Assembly: GCA_022419385.1 (NCBI GenBank)
Contig: JAJUBI010000002.1
Location: 930,001-994,000, forward strand
Length of the DNA stretch: 64,000 nucleotides
Direction of reading: 5' to 3'
Origin: Paraconiothyrium sp. Pb-2020
Lineage: Eukaryota > Ascomycota > Dothideomycetes > Pleosporales > Didymosphaeriaceae
The translations under genes were made by a program, and so were the position numbers. Each line of letters begins with the position of its first letter. Positions within the stretch are counted from its first letter, which is position 1. The notes beneath the pieces were generated by a model. That model was not told the DNA's origin and did no database searches. It worked only from the letters and a program-made list of their open reading frames with translations. Positions 1-10,068 of the stretch are shown in pieces.

Positions 1-2598
1 GGGTCTACCTTATGGTGTGCAGGCATCCCCGGCGCTGGGAAGACATTCATGGCTTCACTTATCATCGAGACGCTTCGACAATCAGGTTACTCTGTCGCCT
101 TCGTCTTCGCCGACTACAAAGAGCACATGAGCAATACCAAGGTAAACTTGATCTCTTCGTTAACACGCCAATTAGCTTCACAAAACCAAAGGAACATGGA
201 CGCCGCATACTCAAGGTACAAAAAACGACTAGAGCAATCGTCGGCCGACGATGCTGACCCGCTCACTTTCGAGGAACATTCAGAGATACTTCAGGAGATC
301 TCAACAAATTCAGATCGCATCTTCGTGATCGTAGATGCTGTTGACGAGCTGCCTAACACAGACGAAGTTCGCAGTTCAGGCGGCAGAGCAGAGCTATTAA
401 AGGCTTTGGCGCAGCTACACAACGTCTCTAAGCTGTTCACCACCCGCCCTCATATCGATGCAGCATCGTTCTTTCCGAATTTCTTGCAACTGGATATTGC
501 GGCGAAGGACCAAGATCTACGCACATTCTTGAAGGCGAGAATGTCCGCAGCCCAGCGATTATCAAGGATATTAGCAAAAGACAGATATTTGGAGAACCAC
601 ATCATCCAGACAATCACAAGCAAATCCTCCGGCATGTTTCTTCTGGCTCAACTGCAGATCGAAGAGGTTAAGACTGCTTTGTCAGTTCGTCAAGTTCGTG
701 CAGTGCTCGAGAGCCTGTCGGGTCATTTATCTGATATGTACGAGAAGACCATCGACCGCATCAAAAGCCAATCAAGCATTGAGGCCAAACTCGGTCTTCG
801 TGCAATATCTTGGATTGCAAATGTCAAGCGGCCTTTGGCAATGTCGGAGTTCGTGCATGCAATCTCATTAGAGAAAAACGACGATCACGTGGACAACAGT
901 AGCCTCATCGACATACAGTTCATATTTGAGACGTGTGGCGGGCTTGTCCAACTTCAGCCTGCCTCGTTCGAATTGGGATCTTTGCACGGCGCTTTCACAT
1001 ACGAAGAGTCTGTAGGCTTTGTCCACTATACCATACAGGAATACTTAGACAGTTGTAACTTGTCTGCCGTTAATGTAGTCCATGGGGATATCGCAAATAC
1101 CAGTCTCTCCTACCTCTGCCTCAGAGACTTCCGACAGAGGACCAAGGTTTCACGCAGTCTATATCCATTTTTGGCGTACGCGGCTCCATTCTGGCCAGCA
1201 CATGCAGAGGCCGCAGGGGATTTACTCCGATGGGATCTAGTTGAGCTGTTAATCAATGAAACCCGGCCACACCTAGGCAGAAACTGGCTTGATATAGCGT
1301 TACACGAGCAACTCGGTCCTTCATCCAACATACCACTAGGTTTCGCAGGGGCTGCTGTTGCCATACATGGTGCGCATTCAATTCTGCGTTTCATGTTGGA
1401 CAAGGGACTTCGTGTGGATGTGCGTTTTCGCACAGTGCTGAATCCGGTCAAACTCGCATTGTCATGCCTTCCGCGACATGAAGACTGCATTAAACTACTC
1501 ATGCACAGTGTCTCCGCGCGGGAAGATGACTTGGTCAGAGATGGGCTTGCGAATCTTCTTGAGCAGATCCTCTATGCCAGCAGGTATACGAAACATGCAG
1601 ACGACCAGCTCAGATCGTTTTTGAGCGATGAGTCAAGTCTCCCTAGCCAAAACACACACAAAGTCTTCGAGGCTGCTATAGGTAGAGGATGGGAATACCT
1701 CCCGCAAATCTTGATTCACCATATACGTATATCCATCGAGAAGACTAGAAGGGGCTCGGAGCTATTTGAACAACTCCTGAAAGCAGGGAATCTGCCATTC
1801 CTCACAGCACTGCTTCAAATTGGCCTGAACATATCCCATTTCCGGGAATTTCGGCACCCGATAATATTGTCACTTAAATACAGACAGCCAGAGATTACAA
1901 GATATCTGATCACTCAAACAGAGTCTATTGAGTGTGGACTCGTTCGATTTGCTCTCGAATGGTTTCTGATGAATCTTTTCATGAGATACTTTGAGGTTTC
2001 CTCTAGGAAGGCCGCGCAGGTTCATCGCATTTTGCGGCGATGTAGCAATCCACTTTCCGAAGAAGGGAAAAAGGCCCCCATACGAACCTTCCCGTGGCTT
2101 ACTTGCGACCGCCTATTATACTTATGCCGCCATATCAATGACCGTGAGCTGGATCAGTTGGTAAGGGCTGTAGATTCGGGGTTACGCCCGATTGATGTTA
2201 CGTTGCTTCACCGATTCCTCAAAGGGAAGCCACAGTTTGAAACTTGCTGCAACTTTCCGGTCATGGTTGAACATTTCAGACTTATCGAAAGGATATTGCT
2301 AGAAGATCACAAAGTTTATCTCGCGAAGATCATCGGTCCTGATCGCAGTTTCGAACGACATGAGCCCTTGGAAGTTTCAGCAAATACAGTGGTCGAAATC
2401 AGACAGTTGTTACAACAGCTTGAGCAAAACATCAATACCCAAGCCAGACCAACCGAACTAGGACAAGAAACTTTTCGAAGTACTCAAGACTTAGCGAGCC
2501 CTGACGAAACTGCTGCATATAATTTCTGGCTAGAAAGAGGAGTCGAACCTGCGATCCAAGCGCTACTTTCCCCGTGGGAAAAGCGGAAAAAACCTTAG
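1..2598 (+). CDS. NACHT-domain NTPase (NLR-like / STAND protein), 5'-truncated by window edge
   Basis: The frame is open from base 1, so the N-terminal effector part lies outside the window; the first ATG at 49 is internal. Walker A reads GIPGAGKT (nt 22-45) and a Walker B-like FVIVDAVDEL lies near nt 321-351, followed by an ANxHTTRP-type sensor region (KLFTTRPH, near 430). This order is that of fungal NACHT proteins, which act as STAND switches in heterokaryon incompatibility and related self/non-self responses. After about residue 400 the protein is helical, with only weak ankyrin-like stretches (HSILRFMLDKG, EDCIKLLMHS). No intron is visible and the stop is at 2596-2598. The family call rests on the P-loop and Walker B. 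The effector type and any function in this strain cannot be judged from here. Confidence 0.85.
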   Translation, partial: GSTLWCAGIPGAGKTFMASLIIETLRQSGYSVAFVFADYKEHMSNTKVNLISSLTRQLASQNQRNMDAAYSRYKKRLEQSSADDADPLTFEEHSEILQEISTNSDRIFVIVDAVDELPNTDEVRSSGGRAELLKALAQLHNVSKLFTTRPHIDAASFFPNFLQLDIAAKDQDLRTFLKARMSAAQRLSRILAKDRYLENHIIQTITSKSSGMFLLAQLQIEEVKTALSVRQVRAVLESLSGHLSDMYEKTIDRIKSQSSIEAKLGLRAISWIANVKRPLAMSEFVHAISLEKNDDHVDNSSLIDIQFIFETCGGLVQLQPASFELGSLHGAFTYEESVGFVHYTIQEYLDSCNLSAVNVVHGDIANTSLSYLCLRDFRQRTKVSRSLYPFLAYAAPFWPAHAEAAGDLLRWDLVELLINETRPHLGRNWLDIALHEQLGPSSNIPLGFAGAAVAIHGAHSILRFMLDKGLRVDVRFRTVLNPVKLALSCLPRHEDCIKLLMHSVSAREDDLVRDGLANLLEQILYASRYTKHADDQLRSFLSDESSLPSQNTHKVFEAAIGRGWEYLPQILIHHIRISIEKTRRGSELFEQLLKAGNLPFLTALLQIGLNISHFREFRHPIILSLKYRQPEITRYLITQTESIECGLVRFALEWFLMNLFMRYFEVSSRKAAQVHRILRRCSNPLSEEGKKAPIRTFPWLTCDRLLYLCRHINDRELDQLVRAVDSGLRPIDVTLLHRFLKGKPQFETCCNFPVMVEHFRLIERILLEDHKVYLAKIIGPDRSFERHEPLEVSANTVVEIRQLLQQLEQNINTQARPTELGQETFRSTQDLASPDETAAYNFWLERGVEPAIQALLSPWEKRKKP

Positions 2599-3218
2599 GA
2601 TTTCCCCCATTCGACTGTGAATATATGGCTGTAAATGTTATTTCATACTATTCCTACTTATGACAGACTTTCCAAGATAGCTTCGTCCAACTCGATCAAC
2701 GATCCCGAAATCTCTATCGTTCAGTCTTCCAATGACCTTAACGCTTTGAGCCTGCGAATGGCCGAGCCGATGGCGAAGGTTCCAACGACTCATTCACGAG
2801 GCAAATCAATCTGTAATATACCATGACAAAATTTCGCGCATAGCTCTAGGAAAACGGAATGGATATTGATAAGTGAAGCTTGTGTTGGCTATCAGTATTT
2901 GTACGATTTTGTTGGCACTCTGCATGGACAACAGCACAAACACCGCTGATGCAGCATTTCTTGTGTAAGCAAATTCCATGCCGTCCTATCGAGCTTCAAT
3001 ACACGCTATAAATGCCAGTGTTACAGCATTGCAGTCCCACTTCCCCCAAACAACCTCTTTCGTTTTGAAAGCATAGGTCTGTCGAATTCGTCCAACAAAT
3101 CCTCTTCTGGCTTCAGACACTGACACACCGTCTAACGACTTGGAGATGCGTCCAAACCATTTGATGACCAACAAGAGATGGTTGACTCGGAGCAGAACGC
3201 GCCAGCATATGAGGCAAT
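2599..3218. other. Intergenic region between convergent genes
   Basis: About 620 nt between the stop of the NACHT gene (+) and the stop of the RING gene (-), so it holds both 3' ends. It is A/T-richer than the flanking genes. The short open frames here have no recognisable motif. I see no gene. Confidence 0.5.
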
Positions 3219-4325
3219 TCACCCAATGTGCCACCATGAGGAGAACCTCGCCCCAAATGTCGCCGCTAAAACCCACAACGCATCACCTACTCCACGCACT
3301 GCGTCCCGTATGGATAGCTCCGCGTCGTGCTCCGTGGCAGCGTCATTGCCGGTTCGTTCGTCAGCTGCGAAACGCCCCTGCATGTCGTCCGCTATCTGCT
3401 CGGTGGCGTGCTGGAAGACGCTCCTCTCGATAATCTTTGAGATTCGATGAAGGCACCCATTCATAATCAGCACACGCGCGATGTTGCGGTCCGCGAGCGG
3501 CCATCCAGCATAGTTTGTCGTGAAAGCTTGACTGAAGGCGTAATGTATCCTATCAAGATCTGGCCTCTGAAGGTCAAGCCTAAGAGCCGCGCGTTGAGCC
3601 GCGCTGATTGTTGCCAAAGGGCGTTGAGAGAAGTGGTCTTGCTCCACGGGGACCGGGGTAACACGGGAGATGTAGTCTCGCATAGCAGCTGCCTGGCCTG
3701 CGTGACGCCCTTGAGGGGCCAGCATGGGTATGACCAAGTGACCCAGTGCCCAATCTTGGAGCCTCGCCAGTGCTTGACGGGAAGTAAGTTGTCCGAATCG
3801 TTGCTGCAGCTCCTCGATCACCTCAAAGAGGGCAGATGGATCAAGTCCAGAGTCGTCGAATACCTGCCTGGCTCTAATCGTGCGAGCGGAGGCAGGGTCA
3901 CGAAGGACCATGGTTGCAAGGCTTTCAAAGCTTATCAGTCCACTCTCGACTGTCAACATGATCCGCCTCATCAAGTCCATCCGAATATCGCGTTCGCCAT
4001 CGTTATCCAGGAAGGCGCTAGCAACCTGAGCGAACTCGGATACTTCTTCACCAGATTCGAGGTCCGCGAAGAGGGGCGTACGGCATAGGGGACAGGTTGC
4101 GAAGCTGTCGCCTGTTATCCATTCAATAAAGCATGTCGCGCCAAAGATGTGGTTCACGCAACCCGGAACATCAGTGATACGGACCGCAATGTGTTGGTCG
4201 TTGTCGAACAGCTCGTGGCATATTCCGCAGACGGGGTCGTCGAGTGCAGGATCGCTTTCGAGCAAAGGGCGTAGGTGCTTGATAGACCAAATGGCGATTG
4301 AGCAATTAATCTCAAGGGAAGGCAT
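3219..4325 (-). CDS. RING-type zinc finger protein (putative E3 ubiquitin ligase)
   Basis: Single-exon ORF of 368 aa starting MPSLEINCSIAIW. A RING-like cluster lies at about residues 33-85: CGIC, then a long loop, CVNHIFGATC, and CPLC, a C-x2-C ... C-x2-H-x4-C ... C-x2-C order compatible with RING-H2/HC fingers. RING domains bind two zinc ions and recruit E2 ubiquitin-conjugating enzymes. The remaining 280 residues are mostly helical with no domain I recognise, so substrate and localisation are unknown. It is convergent with the NACHT gene. The ATG at 4325 puts the finger close to the N terminus. A 3' intron cannot be excluded because a second open minus-strand frame overlaps the end. Confidence 0.75.
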   Translation of the reverse strand: MPSLEINCSIAIWSIKHLRPLLESDPALDDPVCGICHELFDNDQHIAVRITDVPGCVNHIFGATCFIEWITGDSFATCPLCRTPLFADLESGEEVSEFAQVASAFLDNDGERDIRMDLMRRIMLTVESGLISFESLATMVLRDPASARTIRARQVFDDSGLDPSALFEVIEELQQRFGQLTSRQALARLQDWALGHLVIPMLAPQGRHAGQAAAMRDYISRVTPVPVEQDHFSQRPLATISAAQRAALRLDLQRPDLDRIHYAFSQAFTTNYAGWPLADRNIARVLIMNGCLHRISKIIERSVFQHATEQIADDMQGRFAADERTGNDAATEHDAELSIRDAVRGVGDALWVLAATFGARFSSWWHIG

Positions 4326-4983
4326 ATTGGGTGGTCTGTTGTTGTGCGTACGGGGGCCGAATGTTGTTTTGAGGTGTCGTCCTGTGTTCGGCGTCGCATG
4401 AGGACTTGATTATGTGGGACTCGGCCGCGTCCACGCACTAGTGCGAGTTGAAGTGAAAGACGCAGCCTCGATTCCCAATTTGCCAAAGCAGACATTTCAC
4501 GAGCGGGTTGAAAAACCAAAACGAAGCGGAGTGTTACCCACTTCACCCAGCAGAAGAGAGTTGAGTTCACACGACACCAAATTATGCAGAAGGATCTGGC
4601 AAAGAAAACCTTATAACAAGAACGACCATGACTATTCCATTACCGAACCTGTGCCGTGGTCATCTGGTAGGCTCTCCACTCAAACTCCGAATGTCAAACA
4701 GCTGATTACCCAGTCTACGGACGGGGCGATGCCACGAGAAAATGGGAGCGCCTACGGACGGAGTAATGCCATGAGAACATTGGAGAGCCTACTTATGGCA
4801 GTACTGAGTCTTCGTAGATGACATACTACAAGACTGATCCTTAGATCTAGAGCTTCATGCCTTACGAGCGTAGTCGAGATGTGATGCAACCTACGCACCG
4901 CCGTCTGCACGGTGTACGCCACACATGGGTGATTCACAAGACCACTCACTGCATATGTATTAGTTCAAGAGCCCGTTAACTGC
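4326..4983. other. Intergenic region with short degenerate repeats
   Basis: About 660 nt upstream of the RING gene and downstream of the first coiled-coil gene. It holds a two-copy 37-bp tandem repeat at 4715-4788 and an exact 12-bp inverted repeat at 4667-4678 and 4781-4792. No coding function is supported. Confidence 0.5.
4715..4788 (+). repeat. Two-copy 37-bp tandem repeat
   Basis: Unit 1 (4715-4751) and unit 2 (4752-4788) both start CTACGGACGG and align without gaps at 30 of 37 positions. Four of the seven differences are C/T or G/A transitions clustered in the middle of the unit. The second copy ends inside one arm of an inverted repeat (tggagagcctac at 4781-4792, complement at 4667-4678). 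It may be a remnant of a small mobile element, but no ORF or target-site duplication supports that. Confidence 0.6.
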
Positions 4984-6345
4984 CTAATCTAGGATGCAAT
5001 GACGTACCTGTAGTTCCGTCTTCACTGTAGGAAGATCTACTTCGCGAATTTCACCCTCTTCCAGCTCATCACTCTCATCGCCGTCACGTTCCGACTGCAC
5101 ATAGGGTCGCTGATCCTGACGAGCCCGCTTGGAATTCCTCGAATCGCCCGCTCCCATCAATGCTGGAGGCTCGTTTACTTCTTTCCTCTTCCTTGATGAC
5201 GAGTTCCTCCTCTTCTCCATTGCGCCCCATAGTTTCATAAGTCGTTCGTCCGCTTGGGTAGCTGCTGCCTTGGCAGCTGCGAGCTCAGCGTCTCGAGATC
5301 TGAGCTGCATCTCCAGATCCTGGCCTCGACGCTCGCTTGCTATTCGCTCCCTATCCATCACCAGGATGTCACCCTGTGCCTTTGTTGCCAACTTCTTCGC
5401 TTCCATGATCTGGCAATTCAGGTTGGATATGGCACGCTCGCGTGTCTGCAAGTCTTGCTCTAGGACATTGTTCTTCTCTTCAGCGGCGATCGCACGTTGC
5501 TCCAACTTTCTCGCTTTGTCGTCCAACCCTTTCACCTTCTCATCGAGCTCGGTACGCAATACACGGAATTGTGAACCAGCCAAATCGATAAGCCCTGTTA
5601 ATGTGCTTTCGCATTGCTGATACGCTTCTTGCGGCACTGCGTCCGCTATTAATTGTGAGCCAGCCAAATCGATAAGCTCTGTGAATGCGCTTTCGCATTG
5701 CTGATCCGCTGCTTGCGATAATGCGTCCGCTACCTCTGCTCTTTGAGTTTCTTGAACCACTGCTGCTGGCGTGCTACGAGCCTCCTCGATTAGTGGATGT
5801 TGGTTCTCCAGCATCTTAAGCATCTCCTGATATGTTTCTTCGGATGATTTCGGAAGCTCATGGCCCGACACGACAAGCGCTTCCTCTGTGTCTCCAAGGT
5901 TTAATGCGCCTGGTCCCAGTAGCTCGATATAAGCTGTACGTGCCGGAGAGGATATGTAGCACGATGTAATCTTCTTCTTACGGGTGCCTTCATATGTGAA
6001 CATGAATGGAAAGTCTTTGAAGCCCCTGCTTATGGGTTGTCGCGTATTGGTGGAGTCCAAAGTATCGAATTCCCAATCCTTTGCGACATTGCCGAGGAAT
6101 AGGTCCATGACATCCTCGTCGAATGCTGCGATACCTGCGGGCAGAATCATGGAACCATCATATGGTCTGCCATCAAATCGACGTATCATATCGCGGGGAA
6201 TGCGTGGCCATGTAGCGGGATCGTACGATTCGTAGCCAGGAAAGGAGATTTCAATATTGTATCTGAGGATATTCGGGCTCCAAGAGAAAGTGCCGGTGAA
6301 AACTCTCAGCTCGTGAAGACGGACAGGGTTAGCTGGAGGAGCCAT
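4984..6345 (-). CDS. Coiled-coil protein with conserved N-terminal domain, tandem paralog A
   Basis: 453 aa, starting MAPPANPVRLHEL. Residues 1-130 form a domain shared with the next gene (7134-8618): both have an F-x-WSP-x-x-L motif, DPxTWPRI, DGxPYDG, LPxGxAAFDxD and a following FMF/FYF-type segment. I do not recognise it as a named family. Residues about 165-370 form a long coiled coil, followed by a KRKEVN-like basic stretch (possible nuclear signal) and an acidic tail. An 84-bp internal duplication (5569-5736) repeats QQCES-x-x-T-x-LIDLAGSQ. The last codons may be spliced: a GTACGT donor at 5007 and a GCAG acceptor ending at 4949 would replace the final residues with an immediate TGA at 4946. 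Function is unknown; the architecture suggests a structural or scaffolding role (inference). Confidence 0.75.
   Translation of the reverse strand: MAPPANPVRLHELRVFTGTFSWSPNILRYNIEISFPGYESYDPATWPRIPRDMIRRFDGRPYDGSMILPAGIAAFDEDVMDLFLGNVAKDWEFDTLDSTNTRQPISRGFKDFPFMFTYEGTRKKKITSCYISSPARTAYIELLGPGALNLGDTEEALVVSGHELPKSSEETYQEMLKMLENQHPLIEEARSTPAAVVQETQRAEVADALSQAADQQCESAFTELIDLAGSQLIADAVPQEAYQQCESTLTGLIDLAGSQFRVLRTELDEKVKGLDDKARKLEQRAIAAEEKNNVLEQDLQTRERAISNLNCQIMEAKKLATKAQGDILVMDRERIASERRGQDLEMQLRSRDAELAAAKAAATQADERLMKLWGAMEKRRNSSSRKRKEVNEPPALMGAGDSRNSKRARQDQRPYVQSERDGDESDELEEGEIREVDLPTVKTELQVRHCILD
5569..5736 (-). repeat. 84-bp in-frame tandem duplication within paralog A
   Basis: Two 84-bp units (28 codons each) with the same start (ttgtgaNccagccaaatcg) at 5569 and 5653. 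Both encode a QQCES ... LIDLAGSQ segment at the start of the coiled coil. The copies differ at several positions, so this is not an assembly stutter. Paralog B lacks it, so it arose after the two genes diverged or was lost from B. Confidence 0.8.
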
Positions 6346-7133
6346 TGCGCGATGCAGCTTCCACCCTCGGGCGCTGCCAACAATCTTGTCACTAATGAAA
6401 TTTCAGTATGATAAGATCTGCACAGTCTTCCAAAACGCGAACGGAGGGAAGGGGAGAAGTCGTGGTGCAGAGCGGAGTGGAAAAGATAACAACGGGCGTG
6501 CAAACGCTCCTTCCCGCCAAGCTCTCCGCTAGCGATCCCGCGCCTTCCTCATTCACCCGCCGTTGATTCCATGTCTGTGCTGAAATATTGCAGGCAGACA
6601 GGGCTACATTGTAGCAAGGAATGCCTCCAAAGCTCTGAAGTCACCAGACGAGATTGAAACCTGTACATTCCAATCTGTGACTTGCGTCACAATGGGGCAC
6701 TCGAATATGCCAACCTCAGCGTAATCTAGGTGTAGTTACGCCCCTATCTGTGTGGCGTCGATATTGGCTGTACCCTTGGTTCGACTCCTTCCCAAGGTCG
6801 ATCTGAAAGCTCTGGGTAAGGCTCACCTTGTTGAGGATTACAATACTCTCGCGCGGGATACGTGGACATCGACAAGAAATGTACGCATACGATCATGGGG
6901 TAAGGTCCGAATGCCAAAGAAAAATATCTCTTCCTCGCAGCAACATCTATATGCCGCCCATCTATCATCCGTCCACATCGTTGTGTAAGTATACTATTAG
7001 TCCAAAGAATGATATGTGCTCCTTCCTATGGCAAAAGAAACCCCTGGTTCTCCTCAAAAACGTAGCTTCTGCTGTTGTTCAATTACGAGCATACGATGCT
7101 CAGGTGTATATGACCTTTGCCGTGAGGAATGAT
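6346..7133. other. Intergenic region between the tandem paralogs
   Basis: About 790 nt: promoter and 5' leader of paralog A and 3' end of paralog B. Small open frames on both strands have no motif or paired splice signals. I see no gene. Confidence 0.5.
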
Positions 7134-8618
7134 CTAGACTTCGGCTTGCCCAATGCGGAACTTCTCACGAACCTTTCTTGAACCCATCGGAACATCTCCT
7201 TCTGCACAAGTGGCATCATCTGCCTTCCGCTTCCTTCCTTCTGCTTCAGGTTCGAAGTTATGCTGGATGCAGTCGAGAACCGGTTCAGTCAACGCTGTCA
7301 CTTTCACTCCATTCGCCAACGCTGTCTCTTTGACCCCTTTCCACAACGCAAGAGTTTCTCGGTATGATTGGTCACGCTCTTTCTCTGCAGATCGGAGCCT
7401 GTCTTGCAAGGAGGCTTGTTCTCGTCTAAGGTTTCCAATCGTCTCATCCCGCTCCGCCAATTCCTTGCTTCTTCCGTCCAAGTCCTTCTTCAGTTCATCT
7501 TGAACACGTCTGGCTGTCTCCACCTGCTGTGCCATCTCGGCAGCTTCGTTGGCCTTCGCTTCCACTTGCTTTTGGATCTCCTCAATCTTCGCATTTGCTT
7601 TCTTGAGCTTCTCAAGATCTTTAAGATGCACATCATGTTTTGCGTTGAGCATTTCACGAGTGTTAAGATGCGCCTCGCGCGTCTCGTTCAGCTCGCTAGC
7701 CAGTGCATTCGTATATCCCAAGATGCCTTGACGTGCAAATGGTACTTGCTCTGCAAGCTTACTTCCTTCTTTTGCACAACTTTCATGTGCAGGACTCAGT
7801 ACCTGTGGCTGCTGCGGTAGCACAATGGTGGATGATGAGTCCGGCGGACGTTCCTCGGAAGCAAATGGCAACCTAGTGTGAAAGTTCCTAGGGTATAATG
7901 GTGGAGGCGTGAGATATGGGATAGAAGGACGCGGAGGATGTTGTGGTGGTGGTGGTGGTCTTTCAGGGGCAGGTCCAGAAGGCGGCAGAGGAACATTTTC
8001 AATCGATGTATTTGACGGTTGAGTTCGAAGAGCTGTAGGAGTTGCCGCTGCAGAATCAGGTGGCGTTGGCATACCACGAGGTCCGTTGGATCGAGAATGT
8101 GAAGGCGCCGGACCAAAGGGTGGTGATACACAAGGACCGACTCGTGGAAGCGACGAAGCTGACCCAGATTCTGATTCTATTCTCACATGTCTCCTCTTCT
8201 CTTTGTATGTCTCCAGCTGATGTTGCGTAATTTCCGAGTCCAGTCGCTTATGACCAGATTGGTCGAAGTAAAAGGGATACCGATAAAAAGCTCGATGCAT
8301 TGACTGAGGGTGACCATCATGCGAAGCATCTATGTAATCGATGGGCACGTTCTTCTCGCGGACCATTAGCTGCATAAGATCGTCATCAAACGCAGCGACT
8401 CCACCAGGCAGAGGTCTGACTCCATCATAAGGTTTACCGTCCAGGAATTCTAGATGTTGAGCTGAGATTCGGGGCCAAGTTTTTGGATCTTCCACGTGGT
8501 AGTTTGGGTGCCTTTGACGGATGTTGGTTAGTAGAACTTTTGGACTCCAATTGAAGATGCCTCTGAACGGTTTCAAGTCACTCAGACGCAGGAAACGAGG
8601 CTGTCCGGGTGGTACCAT
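7134..8618 (-). CDS. Coiled-coil protein with conserved N-terminal domain, tandem paralog B
   Basis: 494 aa if translation starts at the ATG at 8618 (MVPPGQPRFLRLSDL). I chose it because it aligns with the MAPPANP start of paralog A; an in-frame ATG at 8714 would add 32 residues. The N-terminal domain (about residues 1-130) carries FNWSPKVL, DPKTWPRI, DGKPYDG and LPGGVAAFDDD. A Pro-rich linker follows (about 140-290, including a PPPPPQHPP tract from a GGT repeat), then a coiled coil of about 150 residues rich in Lys, Glu and Ala, and a short GRKRKADD basic motif near the C terminus. Same strand and order as paralog A, 788 nt apart, so a tandem duplication with diverged middles is the simplest reading. 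Function unknown. Confidence 0.75.
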   Translation of the reverse strand: MVPPGQPRFLRLSDLKPFRGIFNWSPKVLLTNIRQRHPNYHVEDPKTWPRISAQHLEFLDGKPYDGVRPLPGGVAAFDDDLMQLMVREKNVPIDYIDASHDGHPQSMHRAFYRYPFYFDQSGHKRLDSEITQHQLETYKEKRRHVRIESESGSASSLPRVGPCVSPPFGPAPSHSRSNGPRGMPTPPDSAAATPTALRTQPSNTSIENVPLPPSGPAPERPPPPPQHPPRPSIPYLTPPPLYPRNFHTRLPFASEERPPDSSSTIVLPQQPQVLSPAHESCAKEGSKLAEQVPFARQGILGYTNALASELNETREAHLNTREMLNAKHDVHLKDLEKLKKANAKIEEIQKQVEAKANEAAEMAQQVETARRVQDELKKDLDGRSKELAERDETIGNLRREQASLQDRLRSAEKERDQSYRETLALWKGVKETALANGVKVTALTEPVLDCIQHNFEPEAEGRKRKADDATCAEGDVPMGSRKVREKFRIGQAEV

Positions 8619-10068
8619 CTTCTTCAAGCGTCGCCTTCTGGACCTACGGGAACCAAAGTGCTGCGAGGTGTGCCTCTCATCAAGCCGATATATCCCTTCT
8701 GTAGATGGTCGCATGGTGGTTGTGGGGGGTATTGCTCATCTACTTTCAAGCAAACAGCGAGACTCAGACTCTGTATTAACAGTATCTACCCGCTTTTAAA
8801 GCAAGCGACGGACCGTGCAGTTATGTCGGCTATGTGCATGTCTCATCGCGCATTTCCAGGAGATGGCCCAGTCGCGCTATGGGCTCGCGACATCTGATCG
8901 TGGGCCACACTGATGAGCTTGTGCGAAACATTATGCAATTCGTTATTAGAGGCACATTAGATGCATGCGATGTGTTCCTGTCGCTGATGTTGGATTCTCC
9001 TCTTGCTTCGAAACACCTTCACCCTACCTGTAATCATTGGCCGGTAGATGCTTTTTTCGCTCCACAAACTGACTCGCGCACGAATGCAAAGCCAGAGTAG
9101 AGGATACTGCGTCGCAAAAGCACACGTACTATCCTCAAGCACCGTGCATACGTTTGTCCCCAGCCGCGTGCCTGCTTGCAGCCTCACCGCGCCGAAACCG
9201 GAGAGGTGCCGTTTAGATAGCCTGGAAGCACACGCCTGAGCTTGAGCAAAACGGAAACAGGGCGGTGACCCGCATCGCGAGAGGAAAAGCGGTGAGATCG
9301 GGAGACATTGCTCGGTGACAGAATGGTTTCCGGTCATGGTTTGTGGTCCAGGGATCTGCTGGCAAGGCTACTGCACGTCATCCCAAGGTCTGCAGGCACG
9401 AGTGGGGGCGTGGGGGTCAGGGTCAGGATCAGCATTTCGCTTCCCATACTCAGCATGCATAGAGTAACATCACAGGCATATATGGATACGGGTGCAGAGA
9501 GACAGAACAAAACTTGACAGACCATTGCTATATGCGCACTTCATCATCGGGCTGGTAAACGTGACGTCGGTCGCGAATTCATCGCTCACCGTATGCGAGA
9601 ACTAGTTCGCCACCCGTATGCAAATGACCGATAAACAAAACAATCCCAAAGAGACGCAAAACCTCCCACCGGGGTATCAAAAGCAGAAAACCAAACGCCT
9701 TGTATCGCAAATATAGCCACTGTCCGATCGAAATCGCAAACATGTGGAAGGGCCGCCGATGCTTCTCTTGCTAGTGACACTCTGATGTTCCGACCGGACA
9801 TCGTGGTAAACTGCTGAACGAGTCTTGAGTAGTGCACCAAGCGACGTACTTTCTACCTCGGGTAGTAGTACGACATCGGTAAGCAACGCGGGCGAATGAA
9901 AAGAGAAAAGCCTTGAGGCAAGGAGCCAAATTGTCCGTCGGAACGATATAGATCATAGGGATCGAAGCCAGAGTCGACACGTGTGTCATACTGACATGTC
10001 GCGCTAGTCGATGTTGTCTGAAGTATCGAGAATCAGTAAGAGCAGGAAGCGCAAAGAGGTAAACGTAC
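8619..10068. other. Intergenic region, 1.45 kb
   Basis: 5' side of paralog B and 3' side of the gene at 10069-11430. Open frames of up to about 126 codons on both strands have no motif and no convincing splice pattern. A G-rich stretch lies at about 9402-9428 with runs of five, five and three G. I see no supported gene. Confidence 0.45.

Noticed and set aside
3140..4090. Plus-strand open frames over the RING gene
   Set aside because: Antisense shadows of the RING coding frame.
9402..9428. G-rich stretch as a G-quadruplex
   Set aside because: Only three runs of three or more G plus one GG; borderline, with no conserved context.
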